Source of the DNA: an uncultured Prevotella sp.
GTDB taxonomy: Bacteria > Bacteroidota > Bacteroidia > Bacteroidales > Bacteroidaceae
Direction: 5' to 3'
DNA length: 9,703 nt
Assembly (NCBI GenBank): GCA_905198745.1
Contig: CAJKDU010000065.1
Coordinates: 1-9,703 of the forward strand
The translations under genes were made by a program, and so were the position numbers. Of the stretch, positions 1 through 5,131 are shown piece by piece; position 1 is the stretch's first letter, and each line of letters opens with the position of its first letter. The notes under the pieces are model-generated. The model ran no database searches and was not told the origin of the DNA. It worked only from the letters and a program-made list of their open reading frames with translations.

Positions 1-110
1 ATATTTATGAGACTACCAACTTTTTTATAAACTATTTCTTATCCCGAACTGGAGTATATATAATAATGTGTAACTACTTGAATAGGTTAGCCCCTGAAAA
101 TCATCGACCA

Positions 111-1295
111 CTATTTCCACGTGTCAAACAACTGTTGGTTGACATTTCGCGAAATGAAATCTATGGGCAGCTTCGCGTAGATTTCTGTGGTCTTGATGGA
201 CGAATGCCCCATCATCACCTGAAGCACCTCCTTGGGCACGCCTTCGCCAAGGATGATGGTACAGGCGAAGGTATGGCGGGCAACATGACTGGTAAGGGGA
301 AACAGACATCCGATAGCGGCACCGATGCCTTTCAGGAAGTAATTGTATTTCTGTATGCTTGGTACCGTGGGCTTGTTACCTGTTCTTGCCAGTATTTTCT
401 GGGCATAAGGCAACAAGGGAACGACATACTCGCTTCCTGTCTTGATGCGCTGACCATCTATATACGGATTGCCGTTAATCGTTATCACATGCTTTTCAAA
501 GTCAAAACCAAGTGCATCGCTGAATGCCATGCCAGTGAACGTCTGAAAGAGGAAGAAGTCCAGATACATGGATTCTTTACTGTCAGGCATCTTGTCGCGC
601 AGTGCCTGCAACTGACAGACCTGCTCCTTGGTAAGATGCGGCCTGCGACCGCCTTTCCCTCGTTTGTCCACAAAACGGCTGTATGGGTTTTCTTTGATCA
701 GTCCCAGTCGATATGCCTCCGATACAAAACTTCTGAACCTTTTGTGGTAGTTGTGGACAACAGTCTGGCTTCGGCCAAGGGTGTTGGTCTTTTCATTTTT
801 CTCCTCACGTATGAAAATGTCAAAGGCACAGATGTTTTCGTAGGTGAGGTCTTCAAATGAACGGAACTTGCCGAAACGCTCCAGTGCCCTATAGGTCACC
901 ATGTGCCCCTTTCTGGTTCCTTCCCTCAGATTTCGGTGCTTGATGCGCTGCTTCAGCCATACCATGAAGCGAATACCGTGCCTCATTCTTTCAGGCAGGT
1001 GTGTCTTGAAAATGTCGGCTCTCATGGGTTCTTTGTTGAACTCCATGCCGATGAGGATTTTCTCACAGTCATCGACATGTTCCTGAATGATTTGGTTCAG
1101 GAACATGGAATCGGGGTGTGAAACCACCTCACCGTCCTTCCACTGATAGCTCTTGAGCTTGGCGCCTGTTCCTACGTAAACGCGTGTGCCCTTAATCGTA
1201 ACTATCACTTCTACAGTGCCTTCCGTTGTCATTGAGGCTGCTTTTTGTCTGTCAAAGACTACTCTGATTCTCTTGTCCATATTATTTAAGAACAT
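111..1295 (-). CDS. Tyrosine-type site-specific integrase of a tRNA-Lys-linked element
   Basis: This 394-residue protein would cut and rejoin DNA at attachment sites to integrate or excise a mobile element. In order it shows an arm-DNA-binding N-terminus (about 8-55, with IRVVFDRQKAA and a VEVIVTIKGTRVYVGTG strand pair), a SAM-like core-binding domain (about 105-205) and a C-terminal catalytic domain (about 220-390). Visible catalytic residues are K285, H337 and R340 (HVAR), H364 (MMGH) and the nucleophile Y373 (EIYAKL). The usual first arginine in the TGLR box is alanine here (TGMAFSD, A257). Loss of that arginine is known in Bacteroidetes recombinases such as IntDOT, so the enzyme need not be dead. 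Length is normal for the family. Met6 (codon 1278-1280) is an equally plausible start, since the fold begins directly after it and neither start has a Shine-Dalgarno. It lies 237 bp from tRNA-Lys, on the same strand. Confidence 0.93.
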   Translation of the reverse strand: MFLNNMDKRIRVVFDRQKAASMTTEGTVEVIVTIKGTRVYVGTGAKLKSYQWKDGEVVSHPDSMFLNQIIQEHVDDCEKILIGMEFNKEPMRADIFKTHLPERMRHGIRFMVWLKQRIKHRNLREGTRKGHMVTYRALERFGKFRSFEDLTYENICAFDIFIREEKNEKTNTLGRSQTVVHNYHKRFRSFVSEAYRLGLIKENPYSRFVDKRGKGGRRPHLTKEQVCQLQALRDKMPDSKESMYLDFFLFQTFTGMAFSDALGFDFEKHVITINGNPYIDGQRIKTGSEYVVPLLPYAQKILARTGNKPTVPSIQKYNYFLKGIGAAIGCLFPLTSHVARHTFACTIILGEGVPKEVLQVMMGHSSIKTTEIYAKLPIDFISRNVNQQLFDTWK

Positions 1296-1328
1296 GTTTT
1301 TGAGCTATGAACATCTTTTTACGAACAT

Positions 1329-1357
1329 ATACGGATATTCGCCGTTTTAGTCCGTAT
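1329..1357. repeat. Short inverted repeat upstream of the integrase
   Basis: Two perfect 7-bp arms (ATACGGA at 1329-1335 and TCCGTAT at 1351-1357) are separated by 15 bp. They lie in the AT-rich 237-bp gap between the integrase start and tRNA-Lys. The position fits an operator or an accessory integrase or excisionase site, but this is inference from position only. No clear TAnnTTTG promoter for the integrase was found in this gap; the nearest is a one-mismatch TATCATTG on the minus strand at 1401-1408. Confidence 0.35.
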
Positions 1358-1479
1358 TTGGGGTTCTGAAGCTCGGGTTTTACAATGCCGCCCGAAATTT
1401 CAATGATACATGTCTAAAATAATAATATACTGAAAATCAGATATATAACTTTTTTGATTTTCGGAAAGAGACAAAAAAT

Positions 1480-1509
1480 AAAATGGGACTAAGTTCATAG
1501 TCCCATTTT
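1480..1509 (-). terminator. Rho-independent terminator behind tRNA-Lys
   Basis: A 12-bp perfect stem (1480-1491 paired with 1498-1509) closes a 6-nt loop. On the minus strand it is followed by an interrupted U-rich tract (complement of 1473-1479). It begins 23 nt downstream of the tRNA 3' end and is the only clear terminator for the tRNA. It would also stop read-through from the tdk operon before the integrase region. The A/T-rich flanks on both sides allow bidirectional action. Confidence 0.8.
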
Positions 1510-1532
1510 TAAGCCGTTTTCGACCCGTTCAG

Positions 1533-1560
1533 TGACTCGCATGGGGCTCGAACCCATGAC
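1533..1560. other. Candidate attachment site (attB-like end) in the tRNA-Lys 3' half
   Basis: Tyrosine integrases of genomic islands commonly recombine into the 3' part of a tRNA gene, with the integrase gene placed just beyond that end. Here the integrase lies directly beyond the 3' end of tRNA-Lys, and the tRNA is intact, as expected because the element restores the 3' half. The second copy of the repeat should lie outside the window to the left; no second copy was seen in positions 1-1532. The exact crossover core cannot be fixed from one junction, so the span given is only the acceptor and T-arm region. Confidence 0.35.
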
Positions 1561-1605
1561 CCCAACATTAAAAGTGTTGTGCTCTACCAGCTGAGCTAGC
1601 GAGTC
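1533..1605 (-). tRNA. tRNA-Lys (anticodon UUU)
   Basis: A complete 73-nt cloverleaf can be read on the minus strand. It has a 7-bp acceptor stem (GACTCGC with GCGAGTC), a D-arm with AGCTGGTA, a 5-bp anticodon stem (CAACA/TGTTG) around the loop CTTTTAA, a 5-nt variable loop, and a T-arm with TTCGAGC closed by ATGGG/CCCAT. The anticodon TTT is at 1570-1572, so it decodes AAA and AAG as lysine. The discriminator base is A and CCA is not encoded, so it is added after transcription. It has its own promoter upstream and a terminator downstream, and is the likely integration target of the neighbouring element. Confidence 0.97.
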
Positions 1606-1630
1606 TCCGTATGCTTTTTTAAAGCGTGTG

Positions 1631-1662
1631 CAAAGGTACGGCTTTTATTTCTAACGACCAAA
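1631..1662 (-). promoter_or_regulatory. Promoter of tRNA-Lys
   Basis: On the minus strand a TTTG (-33 box, 1659-1662) is followed after 20 nt by TACCTTTG (-7 box, 1631-1638), an exact match to the Bacteroidetes consensus TAnnTTTG. Transcription would start near 1625, leaving a 5' leader of about 20 nt on the pre-tRNA. The AI-2E gene ends upstream at 1729 with no obvious terminator, so some read-through from that operon is also possible. Confidence 0.8.
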
Positions 1663-1728
1663 TTTTCTTGCGAAAAAATGTTCGTGAGGGCATAAATAGT
1701 GCTTTTTAGCCTGTTTCTACCTTTCTTG

Positions 1729-2832
1729 TCAGGCAGTTTCGCCTGCTTTTTCCGTCTCTCCTTTCTCGTGCTCCTTGGTCACGTAACGTTGCCAATAGGC
1801 GATGAGAAGTGTGGTGAGGGGGAGTGCCACGATGAGGCCGATGAAGCCGAGTAGGGCGCCCCATACGGAGAGGCTCAGCAGGAGTATGGCGGGGTTCAGT
1901 CCCATGGCCTTGCCCATGATTTTAGGCGTCACGATGAAGTCTGTGATAATCTGCACCACCACGAACACCAGGAACGCCATGCCGAAGATGAACCAGAAGT
2001 TCTCGCCCGTGTCGGCAGCCTTGAGCATGGCGAGAAAGGCGGTGGGGATGAGGGCGAACGTGTGGAGATAGGGCACGAGGTCCAGGATGCCAATCAGTAT
2101 TCCGAGGCCGATGGCCATGGGGAACCCGATGATGGTAAACCCTATGCAGAACATGATGCCCATGCAAAGCGCCACCATGCCTTGTCCGCGGATGTAGTTG
2201 TTGAGTTCACGCTCCACGTCCTGCATCAGCTCGTGCCAGAAGGGACGGTTCTTTTTCGGGAATATCTTGATCCACCGGTCGGTGAGATATTCGTAGTCGA
2301 GCAGGATGAAGAACATGTAGAGCAGTGTGATCATGGAGGCGACAATGCTGATGACAATGCTGGCTGTCTGTCCGAGGAAGTCGAAGAGCCGGGGCACCGC
2401 CGTCTTCATGCTGTCGCTGAAGTCCTTGCTGTGGAATATGCGCGTGATGACGTCGCTGTTCTCGTGCAGCCATTCCTGGATGGTAGCGGGGAAGTTGTGG
2501 ATGTGGGTGGCCTGGTGCAGATAGCGTGTCACCACGTCGCCCAGTTTCTCAAACTGGTCTATCATCGGCGGGATGATGAGATAGAAGATGCCGCCGAGCA
2601 CGGCAAACACAAACACAAGCGTGACGATGATCGACAAGGCCCGGGTGGGCACGTGCAGCTTGAACTGCACGAACTTCACGATGGGATAGAGCAGGTAGGC
2701 CAGGAACCAGGCAATGAAAAACGGCAGCAGCACGCTGCTCAGATAGTTGACCGTGAAGAGCACGGCCAACACGGCGAGTGCCACGAGGAACCAGCGGATG
2801 AATCTGTCGAATGTTATTTTCTGTTCTGCCAT
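1729..2832 (-). CDS. AI-2E family (PerM/UPF0118) membrane transporter-like protein
   Basis: This 367-residue polytopic inner-membrane protein belongs to the AI-2E/PerM family. Members have been linked to autoinducer-2 export or to sodium/proton exchange, so the substrate cannot be named. Hydrophobic segments fall at about 15-48, 67-89, 156-178, 218-238, 239-258, 278-301 and 315-347, with a soluble loop between the second and third groups, as is typical. The family signature GFPMAIGLGILIGILDLVPYL (about 236-256) and VTPKIMGKAMGLNP (about 301-314) are present. The start at 2832 was chosen because it lies 2 bp after the thymidine kinase stop (TAGTCATG). The frame opens 42 bp further upstream, but that would overlap tdk. 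An AGGAG lies 14 nt before the chosen ATG. It is cotranscribed with tdk; a functional link between them is not evident. Confidence 0.92.
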   Translation of the reverse strand: MAEQKITFDRFIRWFLVALAVLAVLFTVNYLSSVLLPFFIAWFLAYLLYPIVKFVQFKLHVPTRALSIIVTLVFVFAVLGGIFYLIIPPMIDQFEKLGDVVTRYLHQATHIHNFPATIQEWLHENSDVITRIFHSKDFSDSMKTAVPRLFDFLGQTASIVISIVASMITLLYMFFILLDYEYLTDRWIKIFPKKNRPFWHELMQDVERELNNYIRGQGMVALCMGIMFCIGFTIIGFPMAIGLGILIGILDLVPYLHTFALIPTAFLAMLKAADTGENFWFIFGMAFLVFVVVQIITDFIVTPKIMGKAMGLNPAILLLSLSVWGALLGFIGLIVALPLTTLLIAYWQRYVTKEHEKGETEKAGETA

Positions 2833-2834
2833 GA

Positions 2835-3422
2835 CTATTTGTTTTTCTCCTTTTCCATTTCTTTCCGGTAACACTCCCTGCAGAGCGGTTCATATTCGCT
2901 TTGCTCGCCGAGCAGCACGCGGCGGTCTTCGCTCACCAGGCGGTGGCTCACGTAGGCCAGTGCTCCGCACTTCACGCAGATGGCGTGCACCTTGGTCACC
3001 TCGTCGGCTATGGCGCAGAGTGCAGGGATGGGACCGAAGGGCTTTCCCTTGAAGTCCATGTCGAGTCCGGCAACGATGATGCGCACGCCACGGTTGGCCA
3101 GCTCGTTGCACACGTCTATCAGTCCCTCGTCGAAAAACTGTGCCTCGTCAATGCCCACCACGTCGATGTCGGACGACAGGAGCAGGATGGAGGCCGAGGA
3201 GTCTATCGGTGTAGACGGTATGGAGTGGCGGTCGTGGCTCACCACCTCCTCGTCTGAATATCTCGTGTCGATGGAAGGCTTGAATATTTCCACTTTCTGC
3301 TTGGCAAACTTGGCCCTTTTCAGCCGGCGGATGAGTTCTTCCGTCTTGCCGGAGAACATAGAGCCGCACACCACTTCTATTCTTCCGGGGCGGTGTTTTT
3401 CCCCTGTTAAGTTTTCTGTCAT
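2835..3422 (-). CDS. tdk: Thymidine kinase (type II)
   Basis: The enzyme phosphorylates thymidine with ATP to dTMP in the cytoplasm, as part of pyrimidine salvage. The 195-residue length is normal for the tetrameric TK1-like family. Visible motifs are the P-loop GSMFSGKT (20-27), the DEAQ box (92-95, with E93 the expected catalytic base), GLDMDFKGKPFGP (119-131), and four zinc-binding cysteines at C149, C152, C181 and C184. The lasso loop and substrate region (LAYVSHR, GEQSEYEPLC) lie between and near the cysteine pairs. The C-terminus is lysine-rich. It is first in a two-gene operon with the AI-2E protein and diverges from rsmI. A strong promoter lies only about 8 nt before the start codon, so the mRNA is expected to be nearly leaderless. 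Confidence 0.97.
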   Translation of the reverse strand: MTENLTGEKHRPGRIEVVCGSMFSGKTEELIRRLKRAKFAKQKVEIFKPSIDTRYSDEEVVSHDRHSIPSTPIDSSASILLLSSDIDVVGIDEAQFFDEGLIDVCNELANRGVRIIVAGLDMDFKGKPFGPIPALCAIADEVTKVHAICVKCGALAYVSHRLVSEDRRVLLGEQSEYEPLCRECYRKEMEKEKNK

Positions 3423-3429
3423 ATCAGTG

Positions 3430-3461
3430 CAAATTTACGAATACGTTTTAAAAATTGCAAA
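3430..3461 (-). promoter_or_regulatory. Promoter of the tdk operon
   Basis: On the minus strand, TTTG (3458-3461) is followed after 20 nt by TAAATTTG (3430-3437), an exact TAnnTTTG match. Only 7 nt separate the -7 box from the tdk ATG, so the transcript should begin within a few nucleotides of the start codon. The element faces away from the rsmI promoter; the two -33 boxes are 15 bp apart. Confidence 0.8.
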
Positions 3462-3476
3462 GAAATAGGGCTTTTT

Positions 3477-3507
3477 TTTGTTCCCGTAGATTAATTAGTT
3501 AAATTTG
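3477..3507 (+). promoter_or_regulatory. Promoter of the rsmI-lipoprotein operon
   Basis: TTTG (3477-3480, the end of an eight-T run) is followed after 19 nt by TAAATTTG (3500-3507), matching the Bacteroidetes consensus. The rsmI ATG begins 8 nt after the -7 box, which again predicts an almost leaderless mRNA. No Shine-Dalgarno precedes this ATG. Confidence 0.8.
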
Positions 3508-3515
3508 TAGCGATT

Positions 3516-4223
3516 ATGGGCACATTGTATATCGTACCTACTCCGGTAGGCAATATGGAAGACATGACGCTTCGGGCTATCAGAATACTGAAGGAAGCCG
3601 ATTTGGTCTTGGCTGAGGATACGCGCACGTCGGGCATCCTCTTGAAGCATTTCGACATTCAAAATCACTTGATGGCTCACCACAAGTTCAATGAGCACGG
3701 CACGTCGGCCGGCATTGTGGATCGTCTCAAGGCCGGACAGACCATAGCCCTCATCAGCGATGCCGGCACGCCGGGCATCAGTGACCCTGGCTTCTTCCTG
3801 GCCCTTGAGGCAGTGGCAGCGGGCATTGAGGTGCAGACTCTTCCCGGAGCCACGGCTTTTGTGCCGGCTCTGGTGTCTTCCGGATTGCCTTGCGACAGGT
3901 TCTGCTTCGAGGGATTTCTGCCGCACAAGAAGGGCAGGATGACCCGCCTGGAGCTGTTGAAGGAGGAGCAACGCACCATGATTTTCTACGAATCGCCCTA
4001 CCGCTTGCTCAAGACCTTGCAGCAGTTTGCCGAAGTGTTCGGCGGCGAGAGGCAGGTGAGCGTGTGCCGCGAGATATCCAAGGTGCACGAGGAGAGTGTG
4101 CGCGGCACGCTCGACGAGGTGGCGGCCCATTTCACCGAGACTGCTCCCCGTGGAGAGATTGTGGTGATACTGGCAGGTAAAAACCCTAAAGAAGAAAAGA
4201 AACATAAAAAGGAAAGCTTATGA
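3516..4223 (+). CDS. rsmI: 16S rRNA (cytidine1402-2'-O)-methyltransferase
   Basis: RsmI uses S-adenosylmethionine to methylate the ribose of C1402 in the decoding centre of 16S rRNA. The 235-residue protein has the expected SAM/tetrapyrrole-methylase fold. Signature segments are TPVGNMEDMTLRA (9-21), EDTR (34-37), SDAGTPGISDPG (81-92), PGATA (110-114), FEGFLPHKKG (131-140), FYESPYR (157-163), REISKVHEE (185-193), RGTL (196-199) and GEIVVILAG (213-221). The last 14 residues are lysine-rich (KEEKKHKK), probably because the reading frame runs across the ribosome binding site of the next gene. It is somewhat shorter than the E. coli protein, which carries a longer C-terminal domain; shorter forms are common in Bacteroidetes. 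It overlaps the following lipoprotein gene by 4 bp (ATGA), suggesting translational coupling. Confidence 0.97.
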   Translation: MGTLYIVPTPVGNMEDMTLRAIRILKEADLVLAEDTRTSGILLKHFDIQNHLMAHHKFNEHGTSAGIVDRLKAGQTIALISDAGTPGISDPGFFLALEAVAAGIEVQTLPGATAFVPALVSSGLPCDRFCFEGFLPHKKGRMTRLELLKEEQRTMIFYESPYRLLKTLQQFAEVFGGERQVSVCREISKVHEESVRGTLDEVAAHFTETAPRGEIVVILAGKNPKEEKKHKKESL

Positions 4224-5068
4224 AAAGACTTGCTATTTTTGCACTTTGCGTGCTGTCGCTTGCAGCTTGCAAGGATAAGAAACCCCAACAGGTTGTACAG
4301 GATGTGGAGCAGAATGACTCCCTGCAGAAGATTATCGCCGAGCGTGACAACGAAATCAACGACATGATGTCCACGCTGAACGACATTCAGGAGGGCTTCC
4401 GCGAAATCAACGAGGCAGAGAACCGGGTGAACATCGTCAAGGACGGAGAGGGCGCGAACCAGAAGCAGCAGCTCCGGGAGAACATCCAGTTCATCGCCCA
4501 GCGCATGAGGGAGAACCGCGAACTCATTGCCCGCTTGCGCCAGCAGCTCAAGACCAGCGGCATGCATGGCGAGGCGCTCCGCAAGACCATTGAGAACATG
4601 GCCAAGCAGCTCGACGAGAAAGACCAGCAGCTGCAGCAGTTGCGTGCCGAGCTCGATGCCAAGGACATACACATCTCGGAACTTGACGCTACCATCAGCA
4701 ACCTGAACACCAATGTGTCTAACCTCCAGTCGGAGAGCTCGGCCAAGAGTCAGACCATCAAGTCGCAGGATGCGCAGCTCAACACCGCATGGTTTGTGTT
4801 CGGCACCAAGAACGAGCTCAAGGAGCAGGGCATCCTCGTGAAGGGCAAACTGCTGCAGGGCAACTTCAACAAGAGCTACTTCACCAAGATTGACATCCGG
4901 GTGGACAAGGAGATTAAGCTCTACTCCAAGTCGGTGAAGTTGATGACCGTTCATCCTTCCGGCAGCTATTCGCTCGACAAGGACAGCAATAGGCAGTATA
5001 TCCTGCGCATTTCCAATCCGCAGATATTCTGGAGCACCAGCAAGTATCTCGTGATACTGGTGAAATGA
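4220..5068 (+). CDS. Coiled-coil lipoprotein, Cbp1-like collagen-binding adhesin family
   Basis: The 282-residue product starts with a lipoprotein signal peptide (MKRLAIFALCVLSLAAC, lipobox LAAC, acylated C17). Residues 18-22 (KDKKP) are charged, compatible with a Bacteroidetes surface-export signal. Residues about 30-187 are rich in E, Q, K and leucine heptads and should form a long coiled coil. A compact C-terminal domain (188-282) carries AWFVFGTKNELKEQGIL, NKSYFTKIDIR, EIKLYSKSVKLMTVHPSGSY and FWSTSKYLVILVK. From memory, this whole layout matches the Bacteroides Cbp1 family, named after a collagen-type-I-binding protein. Collagen binding by this homologue is inference. The start is set by the 4-bp overlap with rsmI and a recognisable Shine-Dalgarno (AAGGAAAG) just upstream. 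No partner gene follows it. Confidence 0.85.
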   Translation: MKRLAIFALCVLSLAACKDKKPQQVVQDVEQNDSLQKIIAERDNEINDMMSTLNDIQEGFREINEAENRVNIVKDGEGANQKQQLRENIQFIAQRMRENRELIARLRQQLKTSGMHGEALRKTIENMAKQLDEKDQQLQQLRAELDAKDIHISELDATISNLNTNVSNLQSESSAKSQTIKSQDAQLNTAWFVFGTKNELKEQGILVKGKLLQGNFNKSYFTKIDIRVDKEIKLYSKSVKLMTVHPSGSYSLDKDSNRQYILRISNPQIFWSTSKYLVILVK

Positions 5069-5090
5069 CATCCGTTTACCGCAATAAGGC

Positions 5091-5123
5091 CAAAGGGCAG
5101 TCTCGTGTTGAGGCTGCCCTTTG
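5091..5123. terminator. Bidirectional terminator between convergent genes
   Basis: A 13-bp stem (5091-5103 with 5111-5123, one G-T pair) closes a 7-nt loop. It lies in the 63-bp gap between the stop codons of the lipoprotein gene and the glucanotransferase gene, so it can end both transcripts. The arm ends in AAAGGG/CCCTTT, but a long U-tract is lacking on either strand. Confidence 0.75.
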
Positions 5124-5131
5124 TCGTGTGT

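Noticed and set aside
1..110. Possible gene or terminator left of the integrase stop
   Set aside because: The stretch is AT-rich with no open frame of note and no convincing hairpin; it is too short to interpret at the window edge.
66..860. A 264-codon plus-strand frame at the left end
   Set aside because: It is antisense to the integrase catalytic domain and has no recognisable motifs.
2833..2874. Upstream start for the AI-2E protein, adding 14 residues
   Set aside because: The extension overlaps the end of tdk and is hydrophilic and unlike the family; the start 2 bp after the tdk stop fits better.
3998..5071. A 357-codon minus-strand frame opposite rsmI and the lipoprotein gene
   Set aside because: It covers parts of two well-recognised genes on the other strand, and its leucine/valine-rich translation mirrors the coiled-coil codons.
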